DNA of 64,000 nucleotides, from the NCBI RefSeq assembly GCF_035590735.1, contig NZ_CP141595.1, positions 491,001 to 555,000 on the forward strand. The letters run 5' to 3'. A program made the position numbers and the translations under genes. The notes under the pieces were generated by a model. The model saw only the letters and a program-made list of their open reading frames with translations, searched no databases and was not told where the DNA came from. The stretch comes from Rossellomorea aquimaris. GTDB lineage: Bacteria; Bacillota; Bacilli; Bacillales; Bacillaceae_B. Shown here one piece after another: positions 25,545-34,528 of this stretch (positions are counted from its first letter, which is position 1; each line of letters starts with the position of its first letter).

Positions 25545-26675
25545 TTGAAAACAAATATAAAGGCGTGGGTCTGGCTCACCACACTTTTAAGCTTATTTAT
25601 CATCATCGGTGTATTTCTTTCTCCTGAAAAGCCTAAGGAGTATCCAGCCTATGTTTCCGAGTCTCCCTCTCCTTCTGGAATAAAAGCCCTTTATACTTTT
25701 TTGGAAAACGAAGGTGTTTCTGTGGATCGCTGGTCTTTTTCACCTGACAGGCTGCCTGCAGCTGAATCTGATCAATTACTGATTATGATAGAACCGTTTT
25801 CAATCCCTGAACAAGAAGAAATGGAAGCTTACGAGAATTACATGAAGGCAGGAAATACGATTCTTCTTGTAAAGGATAATCCAAAAGGGATGTTTGACAC
25901 GAAGACGGTCTTAATAGGGGAAGGGCCCGATAGTCCTTTTATACGTGATGGAAAAGGGAATACATATCAAACGGATATTTTATCAAACGTAAGACTGGAA
26001 ACGACGGATGAAGATACCATTCTATTGGATGATCGGGAGGGAACGATTGCCTATAGCTCTCCCAAAGGTAAGGGTCAATTGGTTGTCTCTACTTCACCGG
26101 GATGGGTAATGAACGGGAATATTCTTGATAGTGATCATCTTCAGCTGGTTCTCACTCTATTAGAAAGCGGGGGAGCGGATGGGAAAACGATTCTCGTCGA
26201 TGAATACCTTCACGGGGGAGAGAGTGAGGCAAGCCTTACTACTCTTTATCCCCAGTGGCTACTCTTTATCATCCTTCAATTGCTGATCCTCACCGTCCTT
26301 TGGCTCTGGATGCGGGGGAAACGATTTGGAGGTACTCTCATACCAAGGGAAGAGACGGTCCGATTCAGTGATGAACGAATCAAGGCGCTCTCAGCGTGGT
26401 ACTTAAAAGGGCGCCAATACAAAGAATCTTTAGTGATTCAAGCCGAATATGTCAGAGTTCTGTTCCAGGAACGTTGGGGGCTCCCGACGAGTAAGGAATG
26501 GCCGGAATTGAACGAACCGTTAGAACGGAGATTAACCACCGTTTCTAAAAAAGAAATCGATTCGGTTTTATCGGGAATAAGGGCTGTATTAGAGAAAGAA
26601 CGCATCAGTAAACAGGAATATGTATTATGGTCGAAAAAAATAGAACTATTCAGGAAAGAGGTGGAGGATCGTTGA
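25545..26675 (+). CDS. DUF4350 domain membrane protein
   Basis: The 376-residue protein has an N-terminal membrane helix (residues 8-27), an extracytoplasmic DUF4350 domain ('YPAYVSESPSPSGIKALYTF', about residues 38-57, then a glutamine-amidotransferase-like fold) and a second membrane helix at about residues 233-255, followed by a cytoplasmic tail of about 120 residues. TTG 25545 follows AAAGGAGGT. Its stop overlaps the start of the MoxR gene (TTGA). These proteins co-occur with MoxR and DUF58 proteins; the role is unknown but probably envelope-linked. Confidence 0.8.
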   Translation: MKTNIKAWVWLTTLLSLFIIIGVFLSPEKPKEYPAYVSESPSPSGIKALYTFLENEGVSVDRWSFSPDRLPAAESDQLLIMIEPFSIPEQEEMEAYENYMKAGNTILLVKDNPKGMFDTKTVLIGEGPDSPFIRDGKGNTYQTDILSNVRLETTDEDTILLDDREGTIAYSSPKGKGQLVVSTSPGWVMNGNILDSDHLQLVLTLLESGGADGKTILVDEYLHGGESEASLTTLYPQWLLFIILQLLILTVLWLWMRGKRFGGTLIPREETVRFSDERIKALSAWYLKGRQYKESLVIQAEYVRVLFQERWGLPTSKEWPELNEPLERRLTTVSKKEIDSVLSGIRAVLEKERISKQEYVLWSKKIELFRKEVEDR

Positions 26676-27601
26676 AACCAGAAATCACATCCTTAATGGA
26701 GAAATATGAAGAGCGCATTGTAGGTCAAAGCACGAATCTTAAACTCTTATTGTCTTCCATTCTGGCAGGAGGGCATGTACTGATCGAGGGAGTCCCGGGA
26801 ACAGGGAAGACACAGATGGTCAAGACCCTTTCCCGGTTGCTCGGGGGAAGCTTTAACCGGATTCAATTCACACCGGATCTGTTACCTAGTGATATCACGG
26901 GAAGTACGATTTACAATATGAAGGATAGCAGCTTCCAAACGATTAAAGGGCCGATTTTCACCAATGTACTACTGGCTGATGAAATCAACCGGACACCGGC
27001 CAAAACCCAGGCGGCCCTGCTCGAAGCCATGGAGGAAAAGCAGGTGACGATCCAAGGGGCAACGTATCCTCTTGAAGAGGTGTTTTTCGTGGTAGCCACC
27101 CAGAATCCGATTGAATTCGAGGGTACCTATCCACTGCCGGAGGCCCAGCAGGATCGATTCCTGTTTAAGCTGGACATCGATTTTCCTTCCTTTGAAGAAG
27201 AGAAAAACGTATTGAAACAAGTGATCGAGAATCATTATGATGCAAGTGAAGTGGGAGCGGTTCTCGACATGGAAACCTTTCTCTCCATCAGAAGGGAAAT
27301 CGCGGAGGTCACACTTAGTGACGCAGTATTGGATTATATTATGCAGATTGTGAGAAAAACCCGTGAAACGGAATCGATCCGCTTCGGGGCAAGTACAAGG
27401 GCGGCGATTTCGATTGGAAAAGCGGGACGGGCATGGGCCTATCTGTCAGGACGGGACTATGTCACGCCTGATGATATCAAGATCGTGGCAAGACCTGCCC
27501 TAAGACACCGCATCCAGCTATCCCCGCACGTAGAATTGGAGGGAGTGACCATTGACCAAGTCATCCAAGAGCTTGTTGGGTCGATTCCTGTTCCAAGATA
27601 A
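26672..27601 (+). CDS. MoxR-family AAA+ ATPase
   Basis: The 309-residue ATPase has a Walker A motif 'GVPGTGKTQM' (about residues 41-50), a Walker B 'LLADEINR' (about residue 101) and sensor 1 'VVATQNPIEFEGTYPLPEAQ', all canonical for MoxR. TTG 26672 overlaps the previous stop and follows GAGGTGGAGG; a longer start from ATG 26627 would lie deep inside the DUF4350 gene. MoxR proteins act as chaperone-like remodelers together with the downstream DUF58 protein, often to mature membrane or metal-binding complexes (known in other bacteria). Confidence 0.92.
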   Translation: MKPEITSLMEKYEERIVGQSTNLKLLLSSILAGGHVLIEGVPGTGKTQMVKTLSRLLGGSFNRIQFTPDLLPSDITGSTIYNMKDSSFQTIKGPIFTNVLLADEINRTPAKTQAALLEAMEEKQVTIQGATYPLEEVFFVVATQNPIEFEGTYPLPEAQQDRFLFKLDIDFPSFEEEKNVLKQVIENHYDASEVGAVLDMETFLSIRREIAEVTLSDAVLDYIMQIVRKTRETESIRFGASTRAAISIGKAGRAWAYLSGRDYVTPDDIKIVARPALRHRIQLSPHVELEGVTIDQVIQELVGSIPVPR

Positions 27602-28910
27602 GGGGATATTGCCGACGGGGAAGTTGTTGATCTCGTATCTCCTATTTTCCGTCCTCCTTCTTTCAGGAACGTTTATTGGACTGTCATGGACGCTCATTTT
27701 TGTATTGAACGGTTTATTTATCGTCGTGAGTCTCATTGACCTGACCCTGTCGCCATCCAAAAAGGAAGTAGACATCAAGCGCCATATCCCGGATCAAATG
27801 GAAAGGGGCCTTGATTATGCCGTCGATCTGGAAATTATAAACAGATCTTCCCGTGGCATGGAGTTTCAGATCCTGGATGGTACCCCGCAAAGCTTTCTAA
27901 CATCGTTTCCCTTAGAAGGGAAGCTCGAACAGGATTCAGCAGGGACCCTTGGCTATGATGTGGTGACACAGGTGCGGGGAGACTATAACCTGACGAAGCT
28001 GTATCTTCGCTATCGAAGCTCCCTCGGTTTATGGGAAAAACAAAAAACAGTGGAGCTCCATGATGGGGTGAAAGTCATTCCGGATCTCACTGAAACAAAA
28101 AAAGTATTGGAAAGTGCTCAGCAGTTCCTACTGTATGAAGGGGTAAAGATCCGTAAGCAACAAAGCGGTTCCGGAGAATTCTCCAAGATTAGAAATTATG
28201 TCCTCGGGGACGATCCCAGAAAGATCAACTGGCGTCAAACGGCAAAGCTCCGGGAAGTGATGACCAATGAATATGAACCAGAGCATGGAAAGTACATCAC
28301 GATTCTTATTGATTGCGGAAGAATGATGGGAGCGGAACTAAAAAAAGGAAACCGGTTGGAGAAATCCCTGGAAGCGGCCCTGACCGTGACGGCAGCGGCC
28401 CTTCAAAACGGGGACTATGTGTCGGTCCTTGCTTTCAGTAAAGATGTGAAGGTATATATCCCTCCGGCCAAAGGGATGGCGCATCTGCAAACGATCCTTC
28501 ATCGTATTTATCATTTGGAAGTGGACGCAGCCGAGTCCAATTATGCTGCGGTCCTCCATTATGTTCAAACGGTTCAGAAAAAGCGGAGCCTGCTCTTATT
28601 ATTCAGTGACGTACACACTTTTCTTCATGAAGAAAGCGCCCTGTTTTATTTACAGCGCCTGCGGAAACAGCATCTCTTTTTAACGATCGGGATAGAAGAC
28701 GAAATGTTGGTCAAGCGGATCAAGACAGAGCCTGTTGATTCTCAGCATGCGATGATGAAGAGCATTGCCCAGAAGCAGATGCTCGTGAAGAAGAGGGAGA
28801 AAGCCAAGTGGGAAAAGCAGGGCCTCCTGATGGTGGAGGCCCGTGAAGAGAAACTGGCCGCAACGGCTGTTTCGTACTATATCGATATGATGAACCGGGG
28901 GTTACTGTAG
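27552..28910 (+). CDS. DUF58 protein (MoxR partner)
   Basis: The 452-residue protein has two N-terminal membrane helices (residues 22-60) and the DUF58 core 'GEFSKIRNYVLGDDPRKINW' (about residues 206-225), followed by a von Willebrand A-like domain ('ILIDCGRMM' resembles a MIDAS loop, though the DxSxS pattern is degenerate). TTG 27552 follows GGAGGGA six bases upstream, so the gene overlaps the MoxR gene by 50 bases. MoxR and DUF58 are a well-known pair. It ends nine bases inside the convergent spoIIM-like gene. Confidence 0.88.
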   Translation: MTKSSKSLLGRFLFQDKGILPTGKLLISYLLFSVLLLSGTFIGLSWTLIFVLNGLFIVVSLIDLTLSPSKKEVDIKRHIPDQMERGLDYAVDLEIINRSSRGMEFQILDGTPQSFLTSFPLEGKLEQDSAGTLGYDVVTQVRGDYNLTKLYLRYRSSLGLWEKQKTVELHDGVKVIPDLTETKKVLESAQQFLLYEGVKIRKQQSGSGEFSKIRNYVLGDDPRKINWRQTAKLREVMTNEYEPEHGKYITILIDCGRMMGAELKKGNRLEKSLEAALTVTAAALQNGDYVSVLAFSKDVKVYIPPAKGMAHLQTILHRIYHLEVDAAESNYAAVLHYVQTVQKKRSLLLLFSDVHTFLHEESALFYLQRLRKQHLFLTIGIEDEMLVKRIKTEPVDSQHAMMKSIAQKQMLVKKREKAKWEKQGLLMVEAREEKLAATAVSYYIDMMNRGLL

Positions 28911-29864
28911 GCTCGCTTTGCTTAGGCGAAGCCTTCCGATCGTCATATAGAGAATCAGACCGATAACCGTTAAAAAGGCAACCATATATTTTGCGAGTAG
29001 CGGTATGGCAGCAGGCGTAATAAAACCTTCGATGATTCCGGCGACCACAAACAGGGGTACTGTCCCGAGGAGCAGCTGGACGGATCTGATCGCTTGCTGC
29101 TTTAATTGGTAGCCTCGTGTGAAACGTCCAGGTACAAAGAGCTTATAGCCCATCAAGAGACCAGCACCTCCTGCAATAAATATGGCTGTAAGCTCGATCA
29201 TTCCATGGGGGACGATGTAAGCCCAGAATTCATAGCTCATTCCCTGGTGCCAGAAGACAGCGGCCAGGGCACCTACAATGATTCCATTGTACACAAGTAT
29301 ATAGACCGTCAACAGGCCAAATGTCACACCGCCGGCAAAGGCAAGGAAGGCGACTTTGATGTTATTGGTCATAATGGCAGCCGACATAAGTGAAGAATCC
29401 ACTTGTCCGTCACTTTTCCCGAGATTAGATGGATCCACCCCTTGAGACATTTCAGCTGGTAGAATGGAATAAAGGTGAAGAGGATCATTCACGACAGAAA
29501 TGAAGGCGCCGAGTGCACCGATTGTAAATAAAAGCATCGCGGTGACAACGAACTTCCACTGCTCAAGCAGTAATCCGATAAATGTCGTGGAGAAAAAATG
29601 TCTAATCTGTTTTCCACTTGAGATTTGGTCTTTATATAAAAGATTGTGAGACTTTGATACGAGGCCGTTCAAATAATCGGTTACTTCTTCTCCGGGAAAA
29701 TAGGTCTGGCTGTAGGAAAGATTCTGGGCAGCCTTTTGATAAAGACGGTTGAATTGATCAATGGCAGGGCCAGTTGTGTTCTTCCTCTTTCGAAGAGTTC
29801 CGAGGAGTTCTTCTAACTGCTTCCAGTCGTCCCGGTGCTGTTTGACAAATTGCTTCACGTTCAT
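28902..29864 (-). CDS. Stage II sporulation protein M-like membrane protein (DUF95)
   Basis: The 320-residue protein has a soluble helical N-terminus (residues 1-95) and about six membrane helices. The segment 'NNIKVAFLAFAGGVTFGLLT' (about residues 168-187) and 'PHGMIELTAIFIAGGAGL' (about residues 221-238) are the SpoIIM/DUF95 signature. True SpoIIM is shorter and acts in engulfment; this longer form with RDD and MoxR neighbours is a separate, widespread subfamily of unknown function. ATG 29864 has AGGTGT upstream on the minus strand. It is divergent from the RDD gene and its tail overlaps the DUF58 gene. Confidence 0.85.
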   Translation of the reverse strand: MNVKQFVKQHRDDWKQLEELLGTLRKRKNTTGPAIDQFNRLYQKAAQNLSYSQTYFPGEEVTDYLNGLVSKSHNLLYKDQISSGKQIRHFFSTTFIGLLLEQWKFVVTAMLLFTIGALGAFISVVNDPLHLYSILPAEMSQGVDPSNLGKSDGQVDSSLMSAAIMTNNIKVAFLAFAGGVTFGLLTVYILVYNGIIVGALAAVFWHQGMSYEFWAYIVPHGMIELTAIFIAGGAGLLMGYKLFVPGRFTRGYQLKQQAIRSVQLLLGTVPLFVVAGIIEGFITPAAIPLLAKYMVAFLTVIGLILYMTIGRLRLSKASLQ

Positions 29865-29968
29865 TGTGACACCTACTTGTTCTTTTAATTTCTTATCTCT
29901 TATTATAGTAAGTTAAGAAAAAAATAGAAACCATTAAAGGTAAATTCATCCATAAGGAGGGGATTGTA

Positions 29969-30772
29969 TTGCATGAAGAACAAGTCGATATTAAAACCCC
30001 TGAATATGTTTCCCTGCAATTTCAACCTGCAGGCTTAGGCAGCCGGGCTGCAGCCCTGATGATTGATCAGCTGCTGTTAACAATCTTAAACATCTTGATC
30101 CTTGTACTCCTATTTTTTATAACGTCAGGGAATAATGGCATATTTAGTATGTTGGAAATCAACTCGACACTATGGGGGATCGCCATCATCGCCATCTTCT
30201 TTCTCAATTGGGGGTATTTCTTTGCATTAGAATACTTCTGGGGTGGAAAGACGGTAGGAAAGCGATTGCTGGGGATCCGGGTGATGCAGGAAAACGGACA
30301 CAGCGTCACTCTCTTATCCTGTTTCATTCGCAATCTATTAAGAATCATCGATATGCTTCCCGTCTCCTATTTCATTGGTATGGTCATGATCTTCCTGCAT
30401 TCTAAGCATAAAAGGGTGGGAGATCTCGTTGCTGGAACCATCGTTGTTCATGAGCGACGCGTCAAAGGAAAACGAAAAGAAAAAGCCATCGAGAAGGAAA
30501 TCCGTCGTCGAGGGTTGAGGAAAGAGAACTTTATAGTGGAAGAGTGGGAATTAAAGCAGCTCGGTGCGAAAGAATGGAATCTGGTCAAAACGTACAGCAA
30601 CCGATTCGTTCAACTCCCCCTTTCAGAACGTAACCAATTAACCAAAAAGCTTGCCCTTATCCTCTATCCTAAACTTGGATTAGACGTGCAGGATAAAACA
30701 TATGAGGAGCTTGAGGATACCCTTCTCCTTTTATACCTGTCATTAAGGGAAGAATGGGAATTTGAATTGTAA
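29969..30772 (+). CDS. RDD-family membrane protein
   Basis: The 267-residue protein has an RDD domain with Arg in 'GLGSRAAALMIDQLLLT' (about residues 18-34), Asp and a second Arg/Asp in 'GKTVGKRLLGIRV', and about three membrane helices (30-60, 68-88, 110-135), then a cytoplasmic helical tail of about 110 residues. RDD proteins may be ion or proton exchangers, but roles vary. TTG 29969 follows AAGGAGGGG. It is divergent from the SpoIIM-like gene, a pairing common in Bacillus and Actinobacteria. Confidence 0.85.
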   Translation: MHEEQVDIKTPEYVSLQFQPAGLGSRAAALMIDQLLLTILNILILVLLFFITSGNNGIFSMLEINSTLWGIAIIAIFFLNWGYFFALEYFWGGKTVGKRLLGIRVMQENGHSVTLLSCFIRNLLRIIDMLPVSYFIGMVMIFLHSKHKRVGDLVAGTIVVHERRVKGKRKEKAIEKEIRRRGLRKENFIVEEWELKQLGAKEWNLVKTYSNRFVQLPLSERNQLTKKLALILYPKLGLDVQDKTYEELEDTLLLLYLSLREEWEFEL

Positions 30773-30807
30773 CAGCAAAGCCTGGAGAGGGCTTTGCTGT
30801 TTTTTTA
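30771..30807 (+). terminator. Terminator of the RDD gene
   Basis: AACAGCAAAGCC pairs with GGCTTTGCTGTT around TGGAGA, followed by seven T. Confidence 0.92.
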
Positions 30808-30989
30808 TTTATCAGATGACAAGGTCTTTATACCTAATAAAGATTCCTCGTGGCTATTAAAGCAATCTCTCAAGGAATTAGATGATTACATAGAAAATTA
30901 AGTAAATATAGTAGGATAATTGTGATAGGTGTTTACAATTATTATATGTAATTTACAAAATAATAAGAAAAATAATGCCCATTATCCCA

Positions 30990-31018
30990 TTACATTACAA
31001 AATGCGACAAAATATACT
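30990..31018 (+). promoter_or_regulatory. Likely SigA promoter of the secreted PLD gene
   Basis: TTACAT (30990-30995), a 17-base spacer and TATACT (31013-31018) in a very AT-rich 260-base intergenic region. Further TTTACA words at 30932 and 30952 are noted but not assigned. Confidence 0.5.
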
Positions 31019-31071
31019 TGTACTGTAATCATTTAAATATATTTGTTTTTTTAACTGAAGGGGGAAAGGGT

Positions 31072-33033
31072 ATGAGGACGAAAAAGATTTCATTATCGAT
31101 TATCAGTATTCTGTTTTTACTGACTGGAGGTTTCATTCAGCCTCAAGAAAGTATGGACAAGGGAGTGGCAGCTGCACCTCAGTCTGCCGTAATAAATGAA
31201 GTGGCCTGGATGGGGACAACGGGCTCTTACAACGATGAGTGGATGGAACTATACAATACCACTTCATCTGATCTTTCCTTGGAAGGATGGACCATTGAAG
31301 CCCAGGACGGATCACCGAGCATAGCTTTAAGCGGATCCGTGCCGGCACAGGGATATTTTTTACTGGAAAGGACAAGTGATGGCACGATTTCAACTGTCGC
31401 AGCTGATCAAGTCTATACAGGAAGTCTTGGAAATTCCGATGAAGTTCTTTATTTAAAGGATGCGTCCGGTTCGATTATCGATGAAGTGAATAGCTGGTAC
31501 GCTGGTGACAATACCACTAAAGCCACGATGGAGCGAAACGATCGTTCTATCAGCGGTACGGATCCGACTAATTGGAGCACATCGACGGCTTCCTATGAAG
31601 GTGGATTTGGAACACCGAAAGCGGCTAATTCAGCTGTTCCTCCTGGAAGTGGAAGTGAATCACTAACCAATGTAAGCGATGCGCCGGGTGCCATCAACGT
31701 CTACTTTAACAAAAGTGCATCCACTCAATATGCCATGCCGGGTAACGAAGCAAACTACAACGTGAACCTTGAAAATCGTCTGATCGAACGATTGAATGAA
31801 GCGACAACGTCCATTGACTTAGCCACGTATGAAATCAATTTGCCACGAGTGGTCGATACGTTGATGGACAAAGCAGCGCAAGGGGTGGACGTCCGGATTC
31901 TCGCTGATGCCAAGGATGGATCGGACCCACATTACGCAGAACGATATGAAACCATGCGATTATACTTAGAGAAGCTTGTCCGAGGTAAGGATGGAATAGT
32001 AGGATCAGCGGATGATGCTCATATTTTATCCGATTCCCCTATGTTTGTAGTGGAAGATGCCGTGAAGCGGGCAGCATACGATTTACCTGCAAGCTTCAGC
32101 GATTTCCCACAGCGAAACGTAACGGTTGGCAATACGGCGACAACAGGCAATATGTTTGTGGAAGGGGAATGGAAAGAAACGGACAGCTACTATTCTCCAG
32201 GGAATCAAATGCATAATAAATTTGCTGTTGTTGATGGGAAATGGGTTTTCACAGGAAGCTGGAATTTTACCGTAACAGGTTTATATGGTTCTGAGGAAAA
32301 CATGAACCAGGGAATCCTTGGCGGCAACCAGCAGCATGTCGTGGAGGTTCACTCTCCAGAACTGGCCTCCATTTATAAAACGGAATTTGAAGAAATGTGG
32401 GGGAGTGGATCAACGACTCCAAATAATACAGTATCGAACTTTAGCACAAGGAAAGTGGATAACACACCTCATACGTTGACCATCGGAGGAGATACGGTAG
32501 AAGTGTACTTCTCTTCAGGAGACGATGCGGTGGGACGTATGACAGAGCTAGTAAAAACAGAAGGAGACGAAAACGCATATTTCACTATTTTCGCATGGAG
32601 CGACCAAGCCCTTGTGGACGAATTGAAGAATAAATGGGAAGGAAGCTATATGGATAACCAGGGAACGTTGACCGGCTTTGATGTGAAAGGTCTATACGAT
32701 GCCAGCTTCTGGAACCAATGGTGGTCAGCGAGTATTGAAATGACAGGAAGAACTGCTACGCAAACGAGTACGAACAATCCAAATACGCGCTGGGCAAACC
32801 CTGCACCCGTGTACAAGGCAAACGAAAGCCGCAAGCTTCATGCCAAAACGATGCTCATCGATGCCGACACCGACAGTGATCCAACCGTCATCGTAGGGTC
32901 GACCAACTGGAGTGAAAACGGCAATAATGTAAATGACGAAAACATGCTCATCATCCATGACGATGCCATCACGAATCAATTCCTGCAGGAGTTCAATGCA
33001 AGATATGTGAATGCTGGCGGTGTTGTACAGTAG
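31072..33033 (+). CDS. Secreted lamin-tail and phospholipase D domain protein
   Basis: The 653-residue protein has a Sec signal peptide (residues 1-34), a lamin-tail domain (about 40-150: 'VINEVAWMGTT', 'DEWMELYNTT', 'GYFLLER') and two phospholipase D-fold halves. Each half has an HxKxxxxD motif: 'HNKFAVVD' near residue 381 and 'HAKTMLID' near residue 590, each followed by a 'GSxNW' motif. Both are needed to form one PLD active site, so it should be an active phosphodiesterase (DNA, phospholipid or teichoic-type substrate). The lamin-tail domain may bind DNA or the cell surface. ATG 31072 follows AAGGGGGAAAGGG. There is no anchor, so it is probably released. Confidence 0.88.
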   Translation: MRTKKISLSIISILFLLTGGFIQPQESMDKGVAAAPQSAVINEVAWMGTTGSYNDEWMELYNTTSSDLSLEGWTIEAQDGSPSIALSGSVPAQGYFLLERTSDGTISTVAADQVYTGSLGNSDEVLYLKDASGSIIDEVNSWYAGDNTTKATMERNDRSISGTDPTNWSTSTASYEGGFGTPKAANSAVPPGSGSESLTNVSDAPGAINVYFNKSASTQYAMPGNEANYNVNLENRLIERLNEATTSIDLATYEINLPRVVDTLMDKAAQGVDVRILADAKDGSDPHYAERYETMRLYLEKLVRGKDGIVGSADDAHILSDSPMFVVEDAVKRAAYDLPASFSDFPQRNVTVGNTATTGNMFVEGEWKETDSYYSPGNQMHNKFAVVDGKWVFTGSWNFTVTGLYGSEENMNQGILGGNQQHVVEVHSPELASIYKTEFEEMWGSGSTTPNNTVSNFSTRKVDNTPHTLTIGGDTVEVYFSSGDDAVGRMTELVKTEGDENAYFTIFAWSDQALVDELKNKWEGSYMDNQGTLTGFDVKGLYDASFWNQWWSASIEMTGRTATQTSTNNPNTRWANPAPVYKANESRKLHAKTMLIDADTDSDPTVIVGSTNWSENGNNVNDENMLIIHDDAITNQFLQEFNARYVNAGGVVQ

Positions 33034-33069
33034 GTTGGATGAAAAGTTCCTTAACTATGGTACGAAATG

Positions 33070-33105
33070 AAAAAGGATGATTCTCTGTGGATAATCATCC
33101 TTTTT
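33070..33105 (+). terminator. Terminator between the PLD gene and the convergent membrane gene
   Basis: AAAAAGGATGATT pairs with AATCATCCTTTTT around a 9-base loop; A and T runs on both sides allow bidirectional use. Confidence 0.88.
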
Positions 33106-33124
33106 GATTGGTGCCAATTCCTGC

Positions 33125-33412
33125 TTACTCCATCCCGGGAGCCTTCTGGATTTCAAAAATAAGTACAATTGCAGTGATTGCGTGTGCAATCAATCGGATG
33201 ACCGGGAAAAAGTTTAAGAAGGAAGCAAGGATACCGAGGGCACTTCCAAGGATCGGCTGATCTTCTGACCTTGAAATATACAATACGCTCGCATGCCAAA
33301 GGGCCACTAAACACAGGAGAAAAGGAATCGCATCACCTGCAATATTGCCAAAGATCGGAACAGCTAAAAACAATTCGATAGAAAAGGATAACCATTTAAT
33401 TCGTGAAAGCAC
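33125..33412 (-). CDS. Small membrane protein (95 aa), unknown
   Basis: The product has three hydrophobic segments (about residues 8-27, 28-46 and 60-88) and short polar ends. It has no cysteine pairs or known motif, but the size and pattern recall Bacillus YxiS- or DUF-type small integral proteins. GTG at 33412 lies eight bases after AAGGAGGT; a GTG two codons earlier would be too near that site. It is monocistronic and converges with the PLD gene on a shared terminator. Confidence 0.65.
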   Translation of the reverse strand: MLSRIKWLSFSIELFLAVPIFGNIAGDAIPFLLCLVALWHASVLYISRSEDQPILGSALGILASFLNFFPVIRLIAHAITAIVLIFEIQKAPGME

Positions 33413-33548
33413 GGACACACACCTCCTTATTTCAGTGTATGACTATGTGAAGGGCGTGTGCTTGTTTTTAGGGAATTGTTTTTTTGTGGGTGAGTGGCGG
33501 TTGTCGTGTGCGAATTTTGCTCTAGACAATGCATGGCGGATAACCACT

Positions 33549-33586
33549 AAAAAGACCACCGTCTCATCCCGAGACAGTGGTCTTTT
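33549..33586 (-). terminator. Terminator of the VLRF1-type gene
   Basis: AAAAGACCACTGTCTC pairs with GAGACGGTGGTCTTTT on the minus strand around a 5-base loop, with one wobble, ten bases past the stop codon. Confidence 0.88.
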
Positions 33587-33595
33587 AAAGCATTT

Positions 33596-34396
33596 TTAAG
33601 CGAGTAACTTCTCTACAACCTTATGCTCATTTTCATTCAGCAGGTTTTTGCCGATCGTTTCATGAACCTCTTTATTCATGCTGGCTTCCAGCACAGCGGC
33701 CTCTTCTTTATCGCCAACGAGTAGAATCCGTTCCCACTCCTCATCAGCGGCCTTTTTGTCCAGGATGCTGCCGAGACTTTTCCACCAGCGCTGTTGATTC
33801 GCTTTGAGGCGATTTTCGAATTCTTCCTGCTGATTAGCCTTTCCGCCGCCGCTTCCCATGCTTACGTCTGAGTGATGGGGACCTTCGTGCTTTCGCCAAT
33901 CATCTGTTTCTAAATCGAATTCCATAAATTCACTGGACTGAATCTCTCCAAAGGCGGAGGTGAGGATTTTGATTTGATTTTGCTGAAGAAGCACCAATCC
34001 CGTGTAAGGATATTCTTTATGCAAGGATTTCAATTGATCCAGGTGAGGATTTTCCTCCCAATAAAAATTTGTTTCAACCGGTACTTGAAGCAGAAAGGTC
34101 TCCCAAATGCCGCTATCGGCTGAAGCGAAGATGATAAAACTTCTTGGCAGTTCACGCTCTAAACTATATACATAATTTTCTACTTTTGAGCGGATCGATT
34201 CAAGCCTTTCTTTTTCCTCGGGAGCACTTTCAAGGTATTCTTCAAGGCGGTTGAACCCGTTTTTAAGGGCAATCTTCCATTCGCCGCCCTGCTGATCGTG
34301 GTCACTGCGGTCCGTATTCAAATAAACAGTCAATAACTTATCAGGTTTCTGTAAGTACAAGTTTTCCAATACGCTCAGTGTTTTTTTGAAAGACAT
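33596..34396 (-). CDS. VLRF1-family aeRF1-type release factor homologue
   Basis: The 266-residue protein resembles the bacterial aeRF1-type families related to eRF1 and Vms1. It has an N-terminal 'KLLTVYLNTDRSDHDQQ' strand-loop, a central 'YTGLVLLQQNQIKIL' segment like an eRF1 domain-2 core, and a Gly-rich loop 'MGSGGGKANQQ' (about residues 155-165) at the place of the GGQ-type catalytic loop. Related proteins cut peptidyl-tRNA on stalled large subunits; a bacterial role is suggested but not proven. ATG 34396 follows AAGGAGGAG; a frame extended to 34816 would cross the promoter and run antisense to the acetyltransferase gene. It is monocistronic. Confidence 0.75.
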   Translation of the reverse strand: MSFKKTLSVLENLYLQKPDKLLTVYLNTDRSDHDQQGGEWKIALKNGFNRLEEYLESAPEEKERLESIRSKVENYVYSLERELPRSFIIFASADSGIWETFLLQVPVETNFYWEENPHLDQLKSLHKEYPYTGLVLLQQNQIKILTSAFGEIQSSEFMEFDLETDDWRKHEGPHHSDVSMGSGGGKANQQEEFENRLKANQQRWWKSLGSILDKKAADEEWERILLVGDKEEAAVLEASMNKEVHETIGKNLLNENEHKVVEKLLA

Positions 34397-34528
34397 GGAA
34401 CTCCTCCTTATAGAATGCTTACTTTTCTTATAAACGGTAGTGATCCCTCTTAAACATCTTTTTGTAAAATAGGGAATTGACGAAAGGATTTTAATAGGAA
34501 AAAATAGGAGTGAGGGGAGGGCGCACCA

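Noticed and set aside
30932..30957. TTTACA words upstream of the PLD gene as PhoP boxes
   Set aside because: Their spacing is 20 bases and not the 11-base period expected for PhoP repeats, and only two are aligned.
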